A stretch of DNA of 64,000 nt, from NCBI GenBank assembly GCA_019694165.1, contig JAIBCL010000012.1, positions 150,904-214,903 of the forward strand. The letters run 5' to 3'. Position numbers and translations under genes: made by a program. Within the stretch, counting starts at the first letter, position 1. Each line of letters starts with the position of its first letter. Positions 16,063 through 24,045 of the stretch are shown in pieces. The DNA is from Verrucomicrobiaceae bacterium (lineage in GTDB: Bacteria; Verrucomicrobiota; Verrucomicrobiia; Verrucomicrobiales; Verrucomicrobiaceae). The notes below the pieces were generated by a model that was not told the DNA's origin, did not search any database, and saw nothing but the letters and a program-made list of their open reading frames with translations.

Positions 16063-17117
16063 ATCGCAGGCTTGTCATGAGCAACTTCCATCGGGTCGAG
16101 CACCAGCTCGAATCGCATTGCAGCTCCCGCCCCGGTTCGCTTGACGCAGCCTTCTTGCACGAGGGGCTCCATCTCTTTGTCGAGTGCGTCCAGCCTGATG
16201 TCGAGCCGGCGTCCAAGCATTCGCCTAGTCAGCGATTTGTCCCGGCGCAACTCGCGCAGCGCTGTGACCTGTTTCTGCGTGAGCTTGCGCTTCCCCTCCG
16301 CGCCAGCATCAGGACCACCGTCCCGCACCTGAATTAACGGCCCGAGCGCATAGCCCTTGTCGCGGTTGGAGATGATGTCGTTCCCGTTGCATTCCAAGTG
16401 CTCCCTTTCCCTGAGTATCTTCACACCGGCCTCACGAATCTGCCGAACGGCCTCGGCCGCCGCCTTCTGGTCTTCGGAACCAAGAGCGTGTTTCGCGACG
16501 TGGTTGCCATCGTAGGCTTTTCGGTCGCGGGTCAAAGCCTTGTGCCTGAGAAGGTCGAGCACCTTGCGCGATTGTGTCGAGTTCTCCGGTCCCGCGAGCT
16601 TGTGGCCGGCGAGTTCGACACGATCGGGGTAATAATCGAGGAATGCCTTTCTCAATGGCTGGAGCGCCGGCTGGCTCTTTGCGGTCGGACTGACCTCCTC
16701 AGCGGCGTCCCGGGGCGGGTGCTTCTCCAAGGCCTCGCGAATCTTTTTTTCCAATGGGTGTCGCTCTCCAAAGGGCTTGCCCACGAAGTCCTCCGCGCCT
16801 TCCTTCATCAACTCCACGGCGAGATGGTAGGAATCGTTGTCATGCGCCGTCATGATGATGACCGGCGTCTGGGTATGTCCCAGGGGTCCCTTGATCCGGT
16901 GGAGAAGATTGCGACCATACTCGCGATCAGAATACCCTTTGTAGGCCACCGGAATCGAAAGATCGAGCAGCACATAGTCATAAGCCGTCTTGAGCAAGTG
17001 CTCCTCGGCCTCCTTCTGGCAGCAGGCCACGTCATGGCTGTGGCCCATCGATCCCAATCTATCGCGGACTGCATCCAGAACACTGTCGTCATCTTCGATT
17101 ACAAGTGCGTGCGGCAT
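16059..17117 (-). CDS. Response regulator: receiver plus winged-helix-like output
   Basis: A 352-residue protein. Residues 1-125 are a receiver (LVIEDDDSVLDAVRD, phosphoacceptor in YVLLDLSIP, IIMTAHD, switch Lys in FVGKPFGE). A linker follows, then a helical region with basic segments (RKVLDLLRHKALTRDRKA) and a C-terminal winged-helix-like unit (LTQKQVTALRELRRD, then LTRRMLGRRLDIRLDAL). No standard OmpR, NarL or Fis output domain was recognised. It lies 8 bp after the histidine-kinase gene and is the likely transcriptional output of this cassette. Confidence 0.78.
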   Translation of the reverse strand: MPHALVIEDDDSVLDAVRDRLGSMGHSHDVACCQKEAEEHLLKTAYDYVLLDLSIPVAYKGYSDREYGRNLLHRIKGPLGHTQTPVIIMTAHDNDSYHLAVELMKEGAEDFVGKPFGERHPLEKKIREALEKHPPRDAAEEVSPTAKSQPALQPLRKAFLDYYPDRVELAGHKLAGPENSTQSRKVLDLLRHKALTRDRKAYDGNHVAKHALGSEDQKAAAEAVRQIREAGVKILREREHLECNGNDIISNRDKGYALGPLIQVRDGGPDAGAEGKRKLTQKQVTALRELRRDKSLTRRMLGRRLDIRLDALDKEMEPLVQEGCVKRTGAGAAMRFELVLDPMEVAHDKPAI

Positions 17118-17125
17118 GGCGAGAA

Positions 17126-18241
17126 TCAGGGCGGGGTTTGGGTAGGCAGGTGAATTTCGACGACCAGGCCAACGCCCTCCGTCATCGCCAAGCGAAGAGT
17201 GCCGCCGTGATCTTCGATGTAGCGTTTTGCAATGGGAAGTCCGAATCCGGTGCCATTGGATTTGGCGCTGTTGCCGGGGATGAACTCCTGAAGCTTTGCA
17301 AGCTGGCGCGCGTCCACGGCGGCTCCGGTGTCGGAAATCGTCATGCGAAGAATGCCAGCCTCAGTGCAGGCTGAAACTTTGACCGAGCCGGGGCGGAACC
17401 TGAGACGCTCCTCGTGGCATTCAATGCCGTTCTGAATTGTGTTCGTGAGCACCATCATCAGATGGGGGCGCGAGACGCGCGCCTTGAGGCTGGCGGGAAT
17501 GTCGAGCACGACCTCCACAACTCCCGCATCCTTTTCCACCGAGGCCACGTTTTCGCGGGCCTTCTCTGCGGCCTCTGCCACCAGCGCGCCGATGTCCTCC
17601 TCGCGGAGTTCAAGCCGGATGGACCGGGAAAATGTGTTGATGGTGACGAGCAGCCCCTGGAGATCATCGAGCCCCTGCCTGATTTTCCTTATCCGTGTCA
17701 CATCGGCCTTGGGCAGAGCATCGATGCCTGTCAGACCGTCAAGGCTCGTGAGAATTGACGTGAGGAGGGTCTTGATGTCATGCGCCACGGAGAGCAGCAC
17801 TTCGTTGGTCTGCCGGTCCGCAAACGCGGTGGCGGCCTTGGCTGCAGCAGCTCCGTAGGTCCGGTCGATCTCAGCAATCGTTGATTGGAGGTCTGTGTGC
17901 CGGCTGCGCCCCTTCTTCTTGTCCCGAGGAACGCGCCTGGCCAGCGCCACTCTCGCGGCCTCCGACACGTAGGCGTTGGCATCCTGCGCGAGCTGACTGA
18001 CGAGCGACTCGAAAATCTCCGGAGGAAACGAGATCAGGTGACGTGCGATGCCGAGCCGGACCTCCCACTTCACATCCTGGGAAAGCGTTTGAACCAACGC
18101 CAGGGCCTCCGCTGTGACTGGCTTGCTGCGCACATAGTGTGAAACGGCCTCCGCCCACTCCTGTCTCTGCTGCCAGTCCACGGGCGCGGATTCGGCCCCG
18201 AGCATGCCGAACCACTGTGCCAGATCTTCCGGTGATGCTTC
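17126..18241 (-). CDS. HEAT-repeat histidine kinase
   Basis: About 371 residues from the Met opening MEASPEDLAQW. Residues 20-125 look like HEAT-type helical repeats (DVKWEVRLGIARHLISFPP, then DANAYVSEAARVALARR), a protein-binding sensor region with no membrane segment. A dimerisation/phosphoacceptor helix follows (LLSVAHDIKTLLTSILTSL, His in AHD). The ATPase domain has an N-box with NGIE, a G1 box ISDTGAAV and a G2 box GTGFGLPIAK. It is a soluble kinase that senses an internal signal. Placed 13 bp downstream of the SMC-like ATPase gene, that ATPase is the obvious candidate for its input. Confidence 0.85.
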   Translation of the reverse strand, partial: EASPEDLAQWFGMLGAESAPVDWQQRQEWAEAVSHYVRSKPVTAEALALVQTLSQDVKWEVRLGIARHLISFPPEIFESLVSQLAQDANAYVSEAARVALARRVPRDKKKGRSRHTDLQSTIAEIDRTYGAAAAKAATAFADRQTNEVLLSVAHDIKTLLTSILTSLDGLTGIDALPKADVTRIRKIRQGLDDLQGLLVTINTFSRSIRLELREEDIGALVAEAAEKARENVASVEKDAGVVEVVLDIPASLKARVSRPHLMMVLTNTIQNGIECHEERLRFRPGSVKVSACTEAGILRMTISDTGAAVDARQLAKLQEFIPGNSAKSNGTGFGLPIAKRYIEDHGGTLRLAMTEGVGLVVEIHLPTQTPP

Positions 18242-18254
18242 CATCGGCTGACAG

Positions 18255-20153
18255 TCAGTAGTGGTAGCGTTCCATTCTGGCAGTAAACGCCTCCTTGCCA
18301 CCCTCAAGGAGCGTCACGATGTCGTCCTTGCAGTGGTCCACGTCGCCAGAGCGCGCGACACCTCCCTGTGTGCGGTTGGAATCCATGACGAACACCATGG
18401 ACGCATCGCCAAGAACGGGAATGTTCGGGTTGTGAGTGACGAAAATCATCTGTCGGCCTGCCTTCACCTTGCGGATCGACCGCACCACAGTCTCGAAAAC
18501 ATAGCTGTTGTCGAGGTTGTCCTCGGGTTGGTCGATGAGCAGCGGGTTGGCGCTCTCAAAGAGCAGGATCGGAAGAATGGCGGTACATTTCTGCCCGGTG
18601 GAAAGCGCGGATGAGTCTCGAAACTCATCACGGTCGGACAGCTCGATGGATGGGGAATCTTGCATTTCCACAAGCTCCAACGCAAAGAGGTTTTGCGGCT
18701 GGGAAAGGATCGAGACAACCGCTTCAGCCTGGTTGTCATTGAGGCCGCACGCCTCGGCGATGTCGGCAGCCCCCTTCTTTCGAACCAACTGCACCAGCAC
18801 TTGCGGGGGTATAGCATCAGCCACCTTTCGGGCCACCATTCCTCCCTTGATGGTGGGGACACGGAATACTTCTTCAAGGTGAGCGCGGTAGGCATCCCGA
18901 TTGCCACATTGCCGCACGGCCACGCGGATGGTCGGAGCCAGGTCCTCCGTCAGCGTCGTCGCAATCTCATGCCGAATCTGGAAGCGACGATCGAACAGGT
19001 TTGAAAGCTGACCGAGGTGAGTCTGACGTTCCGCCTCCAACAGTTTCACCTGCCGTGTCACATCCGCCAGTTCCCGCTGCTTGAAGAGCAGTTCGTTGCG
19101 TCGCTTCTCCTCCGCAGTGCGCCCGGCCGAGCGTGCCTGCGCCTCCTTGTGCTTTTCAAGCAACTGCCGGAAAGCAGTCTCCTGCCGGGCATGTTCCTGA
19201 TCCAATCCCTCCTTCTCAGAAGTCAGTGTTTTTCCGCCGACCCTGAGAGCCTCCACGGCCTCATCCAGTAGTTTCTCGAAGTTCCCGATGGCTTCGTGCA
19301 TGGCGCGCGCGACCCGCTTCATTCTGGTGCCATTCGGCCCACTCAGGATTTCGGGGGTAATCAGCGAGTCAACATCTTCACCAAGCCGGTCCTTCAAACC
19401 ACCCACGGTCCTCACCGTATCGGCGCATACTTTTCGGATCTCATTAAGCGCCATCGCCTCGCGTTCACGAAGCGCCTTGTGAGCGTGACCGCTGTTAATC
19501 GCTTCGGCATTGGGGCCGGCACTTTGCTGCATGCCCTTCAACTTTGCCTCCACCGCAGGGAGTTCCTTGGTTTCGGTGACAAGTGCTGCCTGGCGTGTCA
19601 GGAGTGGCAAAAGGTCTCTGGCATTGGCCTCGATTTGATCTTGGGTGGAAGTCACCTCCCAATCAATTCCGGCCAGTTCCCCATCGCTGAACTTGTCGAT
19701 CAAATCGAGCTGGTAGTGGGGGTTTTCGGCGATGCTCTCCATCTGGTTCTGGCTGAGGATGTCGGCCTGGAACAAGCGGCCTCCCTTCACTTTCACGCCG
19801 GTCATGGGTTCGCCTGAAGCGTCCAGCACCACGGGCGGCTCGTCTGCGGCGCGGCTTATAGTGTAGGTTTGGCCGTCCTTCGTTCGGACAACCAGCTCCA
19901 CGCGGCCGCCGTCAAGGTTGGACGAAACGATGGTTTCGACGCGCCTGCGCAAGGGATCACCATCACGGCCCGGCATGGTGTCGAGGGCGAAGCGCATCAT
20001 TTCCAGAATGGTTGTCTTGCCCACACCGCGAGGCCCGATGATGCAGTTGAGTCCATCGGCGAATTCAATGTCAAGGCCGTCGAGGAACCCTCCGATGACG
20101 TTAAGCCGCTGAATGCGGTGATGAGACCGGGTGCGTGAAGTCTGTCGTTTCAT
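18255..20153 (-). CDS. SMC/RecF-like AAA ATPase
   Basis: A 632-residue ABC-type ATPase. Walker A GPRGVGKTT is near residue 40. A long helical middle (about residues 165-400, rich in E, K, Q and L) forms a coiled coil. The C-terminal head has the signature LSTGQKCTAILPI, Walker B LLIDQPEDNLDN and a H-loop in IFVTHNPNIPVLGD. This layout resembles SMC, Rad50, RecF and defence-associated ATPases that sense DNA ends or foreign DNA. It is the first gene of the ATPase, kinase, regulator, receiver cassette and is divergent from the replication module, with the operator-like repeats between. Confidence 0.85.
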   Translation of the reverse strand: MKRQTSRTRSHHRIQRLNVIGGFLDGLDIEFADGLNCIIGPRGVGKTTILEMMRFALDTMPGRDGDPLRRRVETIVSSNLDGGRVELVVRTKDGQTYTISRAADEPPVVLDASGEPMTGVKVKGGRLFQADILSQNQMESIAENPHYQLDLIDKFSDGELAGIDWEVTSTQDQIEANARDLLPLLTRQAALVTETKELPAVEAKLKGMQQSAGPNAEAINSGHAHKALREREAMALNEIRKVCADTVRTVGGLKDRLGEDVDSLITPEILSGPNGTRMKRVARAMHEAIGNFEKLLDEAVEALRVGGKTLTSEKEGLDQEHARQETAFRQLLEKHKEAQARSAGRTAEEKRRNELLFKQRELADVTRQVKLLEAERQTHLGQLSNLFDRRFQIRHEIATTLTEDLAPTIRVAVRQCGNRDAYRAHLEEVFRVPTIKGGMVARKVADAIPPQVLVQLVRKKGAADIAEACGLNDNQAEAVVSILSQPQNLFALELVEMQDSPSIELSDRDEFRDSSALSTGQKCTAILPILLFESANPLLIDQPEDNLDNSYVFETVVRSIRKVKAGRQMIFVTHNPNIPVLGDASMVFVMDSNRTQGGVARSGDVDHCKDDIVTLLEGGKEAFTARMERYHY

Positions 20154-20207
20154 AATAGTTCCAGTCTATTCATTCTTCGCATCGCGCGCCTGCGATTAGC
20201 CGTGTTT

Positions 20208-20323
20208 CCCCATACGGGTTGAGATCTTCCCATATGGGTTCCCATGCGGCTCCGGTGAGACCCACATGGGTGGGAAAATGGGAGGCACGAAGATCCCATA
20301 CGGACATGCCTTTCCCGTGCGGC
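20208..20323. promoter_or_regulatory. Cluster of CCCATAYGGG-type repeats between divergent operons
   Basis: Six related decamers lie in about 116 bp: CCCATACGGG (20209-20218), CCCATATGGG (20229-20238), CCCATGCGGC (20241-20250), CCCACATGGG (20261-20270), CCCATACGGA (20295-20304) and CCCGTGCGGC (20314-20323). The second is a perfect palindrome and most others are near-palindromes. They fill the gap between the SMC-like ATPase (leftward) and the HTH gene that opens the replication module (rightward). This is the expected place for operators of a divergent promoter or for initiator binding sites. Confidence 0.6.
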
Positions 20324-20410
20324 AGCCTGCATACAAGAGCCGGCAAACTGCCATCATTCGCAAAACGCTGCACCACCAATCGTGGCCGCAGCATTACCCA
20401 GAAACACCGA

Positions 20411-20656
20411 ATGACGGACATGAAATCAAGATCAACAAACCCCTCCAGCGCCATCGGACGAAGCGGACAAGAGAACCTTTTCACAACCGGGCGGCTCGCG
20501 CAATTCCTCGGCTGCTCCGAACGCCACATCTTCAACCTGCGTCGGCGCGGCCTGCCCTCCTTCGAGATCGGCGACATGGTCAGGTTCGACCTGGCGGCTG
20601 TGAGGCGCTGGCTGGCCGCTCATCAAAAGGGCGCTGCAATAACCAAATCAGCCTGA
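20411..20656 (+). CDS. Helix-turn-helix (excisionase-type) regulator
   Basis: An 81-residue protein from the ATG opening MTDMKSRSTN. Residues 25-75 form a MerR-like HTH (TTGRLAQFLGCSERHIFNL, then GDMVRFDLAAVRRWLAAH), similar to the gene at 6849. An open extension upstream runs through the repeat cluster at 20208-20323 and is unlikely to be translated. As first gene of the replication module, just downstream of those repeats, it is the natural candidate to bind them. Excisionase or replication initiator roles remain possible. Confidence 0.75.
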   Translation: MTDMKSRSTNPSSAIGRSGQENLFTTGRLAQFLGCSERHIFNLRRRGLPSFEIGDMVRFDLAAVRRWLAAHQKGAAITKSA

Positions 20657-20659
20657 GCC

Positions 20660-21358
20660 ATGCCAACCGCCGACACCATTAACTACGTCCCACGCCGCGC
20701 CGCCCTGCCCGACAAGCCGCGCAAGGTGAGCGTGAGCATCACCCGCACCGCTGACCGCCTCTGGCACACCTCGATGCCGGTCCAGGATCTCGACTACTTG
20801 ATCGCCGTCGAGTTCGAGCGCCAGCGTGCGCTCAAAGACATCGCCGATCACAACGACGAAGACGCCGCCGAAATCGCCCGGCACAGCTTGTTCATCGAAG
20901 GCGGTGGGCGCGTGCCCGCACCAAAAGTTTCCCCAAACAGAAATCAAACCTCAAAACCAAACCAAGAAAAACAAACTCATGAAACTCACCGCCAACAACA
21001 AGGAATTCGCCATTCACCCCGAACACGTCGGCCCCGCCGTGTGCGTCGACTGCACTCCGCCGCGCATGGTGGATACACCATTCGGCCAGAAGCAGAAGTT
21101 CAATATCGTCTTCGAAACGGAAGCTCTTCGCGAGGACGGTACCCGCTTTTGTGTGTGGGCCGGCTTCACTGCATCACTGAACGAGAAGTCTTCGCTGCGG
21201 AAGTTCCTTCGGAGCTGGCTCGGGCGCGACCTCACGTTGGCGGAACAGAAGGAGTTCGACCTGGAGAGCTTGATCGGTCGCACGGCCAATCTCACCATCA
21301 TGCACAACCAGGTGCAAGATGGCCGCACCTTCGCAAACATTGCCCTAATCAGGCCTGA
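20660..21358 (+). CDS. Small unknown protein with an overlapping 3' frame
   Basis: The first 85 or so residues (MPTADTINYVPRRAALPD, then RLWHTSMPVQDLDYLIAVEF) look like a genuine acidic/helical small protein. After about residue 100 the frame runs without a stop into the next gene (20979) and its translation becomes Arg/His-rich shadow sequence. Either the gene carries a long out-of-frame tail or a stop near 20940 was lost. It starts 3 bp after the HTH gene, so it is translated with it. Function unknown. Confidence 0.45.
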   Translation: MPTADTINYVPRRAALPDKPRKVSVSITRTADRLWHTSMPVQDLDYLIAVEFERQRALKDIADHNDEDAAEIARHSLFIEGGGRVPAPKVSPNRNQTSKPNQEKQTHETHRQQQGIRHSPRTRRPRRVRRLHSAAHGGYTIRPEAEVQYRLRNGSSSRGRYPLLCVGRLHCITEREVFAAEVPSELARARPHVGGTEGVRPGELDRSHGQSHHHAQPGARWPHLRKHCPNQA

Positions 21359-21704
21359 CAAATCCCCGAACCCGCTCAAGCCCAGCGGCAAGTTCGTGCG
21401 CAAGCAGGATCGCCAACAAAGGGATGCGGACAGCAACTACCAGCGTGCGGAGCAACCCACGTCCAATAGTTCGCGCCCAGCGGATGACTGGCGCTTTGTG
21501 AAAGTCCACGTCGGCAAGCACAATGGACTCGAACTCTGCGAGTTGGACATCGAGGCCGTGCGCAGTCTCCATGATCGCTGGCTGCCGACCGCCAAAAACC
21601 TGGCCAAGCCGCTCAAGGCGGACCGCGATCTGATGGAGGCGCTCGTGAAGGCCGCCGCCGAACTCGGCTTCGAGCAGCCCGAGGCCGACGAAATCCCTTA
21701 CTAA
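20979..21704 (+). CDS. Putative OB-fold single-strand-binding-type phage protein
   Basis: A 241-residue protein. The N-terminal half is strand-rich (FNIVFETEALREDGTRFCVW, then FTASLNEKSSLRKFLRSWLG, then LIGRTANLTIMHNQV), a pattern seen in phage replication and recombination accessory proteins with OB folds. A Gln/Ser/Arg-rich linker and a second domain follow (DDWRFVKVHVGKHNGLEL). The start follows an A/C-rich CCCAAA leader (20932-20978). It lies between the HTH gene and a RecB-like nuclease, fitting a role in DNA replication or recombination. The family assignment is tentative. Confidence 0.6.
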   Translation: MKLTANNKEFAIHPEHVGPAVCVDCTPPRMVDTPFGQKQKFNIVFETEALREDGTRFCVWAGFTASLNEKSSLRKFLRSWLGRDLTLAEQKEFDLESLIGRTANLTIMHNQVQDGRTFANIALIRPDKSPNPLKPSGKFVRKQDRQQRDADSNYQRAEQPTSNSSRPADDWRFVKVHVGKHNGLELCELDIEAVRSLHDRWLPTAKNLAKPLKADRDLMEALVKAAAELGFEQPEADEIPY

Positions 21705-21728
21705 CCCTCACCCCGCAGAACCACCATC

Positions 21729-22574
21729 ATGATTCTGATTCACCGCGAATCCCCCTCTCACTGGTATCTGCCCGACGGCACCGCGTATCACGATGTGCCT
21801 CGGGCGGACGGTAACGGCATGCGTTCCGCCACATTGCGCGACGCGCGCAAGGTCAACGCCTTTCCCTCGGTCACCAACATCCTGGGCGTGCTGGCCAAGC
21901 CTGCCCTCGATGCCTGGAAACAGGAGCAGGCCATCCTCGCCGCCTTGACGCTGCCGCGTCGTGACGATGAACCACTCGACAGCTTTGCGCGTCGGGTGGT
22001 GGCCGACATGACCGAGCAAGTGCGCGATGCTGCCGACCTCGGCAGCGCCGTGCATGCGGCCATCGAGGTCTATCTGCAAACCGGCGAGCCGCCGGAGAAC
22101 CCTGACATTCTTCGGCTGTTCGAGCCGGTGAAGCTCTGGATCGACGACCACATCGAGCGTGTCGCTCTTGTCGAAACCGTGGCCGTCCATCCGCAGATCG
22201 GATACGCGGGACGCATTGACGTGGTGGCCAAGCTGAAGCACGCCGGCTCCTGGGCGGTTGTCGATTTCAAGACGCAGAAGATGAAGCCCAACACCAAGGG
22301 CGTCTATCAGGCCACCTATTATGACACCTGGCCGCTGCAACTGATGGCCTACTTCGAGGCGCTGCGTCTGAGCGGCGAATGCACACGCAAACTCGAAGAC
22401 ATCGCCAGCGTGGTGATCAACTCCGTCGAGCCCACGCCCGTGCATGTGAATATCTGGCCGCGCGAGGAACACAGCGCGTACTGGCAGGCTTTTCAGTGCG
22501 CCCGCGAGCTGTGGTGCTTCACCAAAAACTATCGGCCTCAGCCCATCACGGCACACACCGCCGCTGCCGCCTGA
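21729..22574 (+). CDS. RecB/Cas4-like PD-(D/E)xK exonuclease
   Basis: A 281-residue protein. The nuclease core reads GSAVHAAIEVYLQTG (helix with His), then IGYAGRIDVVAKL (Asp of the metal site), then WAVVDFKTQK (D-x-K) and a QLMAYFEALRL helix: the order of RecB-type nucleases and Cas4. FPSVTNILGVLAKPAL near the N-terminus is common in phage versions. It probably processes DNA ends for recombination-dependent replication together with the Pif1-like helicase that follows. No Cas4-type cysteine cluster was seen, and no CRISPR array is present. Confidence 0.82.
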   Translation: MILIHRESPSHWYLPDGTAYHDVPRADGNGMRSATLRDARKVNAFPSVTNILGVLAKPALDAWKQEQAILAALTLPRRDDEPLDSFARRVVADMTEQVRDAADLGSAVHAAIEVYLQTGEPPENPDILRLFEPVKLWIDDHIERVALVETVAVHPQIGYAGRIDVVAKLKHAGSWAVVDFKTQKMKPNTKGVYQATYYDTWPLQLMAYFEALRLSGECTRKLEDIASVVINSVEPTPVHVNIWPREEHSAYWQAFQCARELWCFTKNYRPQPITAHTAAAA

Positions 22575-22609
22575 ATTGACACAACCGCACCAACCGAACC
22601 CGCAATCTT

Positions 22610-22762
22610 ATGCACCCGACCACTTCACTTCGCCGCTCGATCCTCATCGACAACCCCTCAACCCGCCGCCCCTGCTGGCAACCCGACACCTGGTTCTGGC
22701 GATGGGTGTTCATGCTGCTCGGCATCTGCCTTGGCTGGATCATACACCAACACCTCGGATGA
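22610..22762 (+). CDS. Small single-span membrane protein
   Basis: A 50-residue protein. A basic, proline-containing N-terminus (MHPTTSLRRSILIDNPST) is followed by a Trp-rich membrane segment (WRWVFMLLGICLGWII) and a short HQHLG tail. Its TGA overlaps the ATG of the helicase gene (ATGA at 22759-22762), a coupling arrangement used repeatedly in this element, which supports it being translated. An A/C-rich leader precedes it. Function unknown; membrane anchoring of replication or inhibition of another phage are speculative options. Confidence 0.6.
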   Translation: MHPTTSLRRSILIDNPSTRRPCWQPDTWFWRWVFMLLGICLGWIIHQHLG

Positions 22763-24045
22763 AACTCGCCGCGCACGATTCAGCCGCCATCGCCTTCCAC
22801 GATCTGGCTGCCGAGGGTCACAACATCATACTCACAGGCCAGGCGGGCACCGGCAAAACCACGCTGCTGCATGACTTTCTGGATGAGTGCGGTGATGACG
22901 TGGCGGTCACGGCCTCCACCGGCATCGCCGCGCTCAATCTCGGGGGCATGACGATGCACCGGTGGAGCGGCATGATGCTGGGCCCCAAACGCGGAGAGAA
23001 CCTCCACGATCATCTTCGCGAACTCATGCGCGATGAGCGGCATGGCGTGCGCAACGGCTTCAACCGCGTGCGCAACTGCCGGGTGCTCGTGCTCGACGAG
23101 GTGTCGATGCTACCGGGTGTCACGCTGGATTTTCTCGATCTGCTCTGTCGCACGTTGCGCCGTGATGACCGGCCCTTCGGCGGCATCCAGGTGATCGCCA
23201 CCGGAGATTTTTTGCAATTGCCGCCGGTGCGCACTGATCCGAGCGAGTCATACGACTGGGCTTTTCAAAGCTTGGCTTGGGTGAAGGCAAACTTCCAGGT
23301 GGTGCATCTCACCAAGGTTCACCGGCAGGACGAACCGGAGTTCCTCGGCGCGCTCGGCGAGTTTCGACGTGGGCGCATCACCGGCATCAATGCCAGGCTG
23401 CTTGCTTCGCGGGTCGCTCACTTCCCCGATCCGAACATTCCGCGCCTGTTCACGCACAACAGCCAGGTGGACAAATGGAATGCGTATCGGCTCGCGTGCA
23501 TCGAATGCGAGGAGAGCGTCTATGAAGCGAGGACGCAAGGCCCCGACTCGCAGATCCAGTTCCTGCGCAAGAACCTGCTCACGCCATCCACGCTCATCGT
23601 CAAACCCGGCGCACGGGTGATGTTCACGGTGAACCGGCCCGATCACGGCTATGTGAACGGACAGACCGGAACCGTGATCGAGTGCGGGCGCGACGCGGTC
23701 TGGGTCGAGAGCCAGGGCAACGTGATCAAGGTTGAGCGATACGACTGGCGTTTCGATTCGCGCGACCGGCACAGCGCCACCTTCACGCAGATGCCGCTGC
23801 GGCTTGCCTGGTCGCTCACGATTCACAAAGCGCAGGGCCTCACACTCGACAGCGCCTACATCGACGTCCGCGCTGCCCGTGAACCCGGCCAGGCCTACGT
23901 GGCGCTCTCCCGTGTCCGCTCACTCGCCGGACTGAACCTCAAGGCCTGGTTCAACGGCGTCTTTGTGAGCCGCGCCGCCCTGGAATTTTACGAGGGCATC
24001 ACGCCTTCGCATTCGACAACCCAAACCCAAAAACAAACCGCATGA
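22759..24045 (+). CDS. Pif1/RecD2-like SF1B helicase
   Basis: About 428 residues from the Met at the ATGA overlap. Walker A GQAGTGKTTLLHDF (about residues 28-41), motif Ia VTASTGIAALNLGG with MTMHRWSG, Walker B VLVLDEVSML, motif III IATGDFLQLPPV, and C-terminal SF1 motifs SLTIHKAQGLTLD and AYVALSRVRS. This is the Pif1 family, which unwinds 5'-3' and helps replication and recombination. A longer reading to 22576 exists, but its first 60 residues are the shadow of the small membrane-protein gene. It overlaps the next gene by 4 bp. Confidence 0.9.
   Translation: MKLAAHDSAAIAFHDLAAEGHNIILTGQAGTGKTTLLHDFLDECGDDVAVTASTGIAALNLGGMTMHRWSGMMLGPKRGENLHDHLRELMRDERHGVRNGFNRVRNCRVLVLDEVSMLPGVTLDFLDLLCRTLRRDDRPFGGIQVIATGDFLQLPPVRTDPSESYDWAFQSLAWVKANFQVVHLTKVHRQDEPEFLGALGEFRRGRITGINARLLASRVAHFPDPNIPRLFTHNSQVDKWNAYRLACIECEESVYEARTQGPDSQIQFLRKNLLTPSTLIVKPGARVMFTVNRPDHGYVNGQTGTVIECGRDAVWVESQGNVIKVERYDWRFDSRDRHSATFTQMPLRLAWSLTIHKAQGLTLDSAYIDVRAAREPGQAYVALSRVRSLAGLNLKAWFNGVFVSRAALEFYEGITPSHSTTQTQKQTA

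Noticed and set aside
20219..20410. Longer HTH protein starting in the repeat cluster
   Set aside because: It would translate through the CCCATAYGGG sites and gives low-quality sequence; the ATG at 20411 is better.
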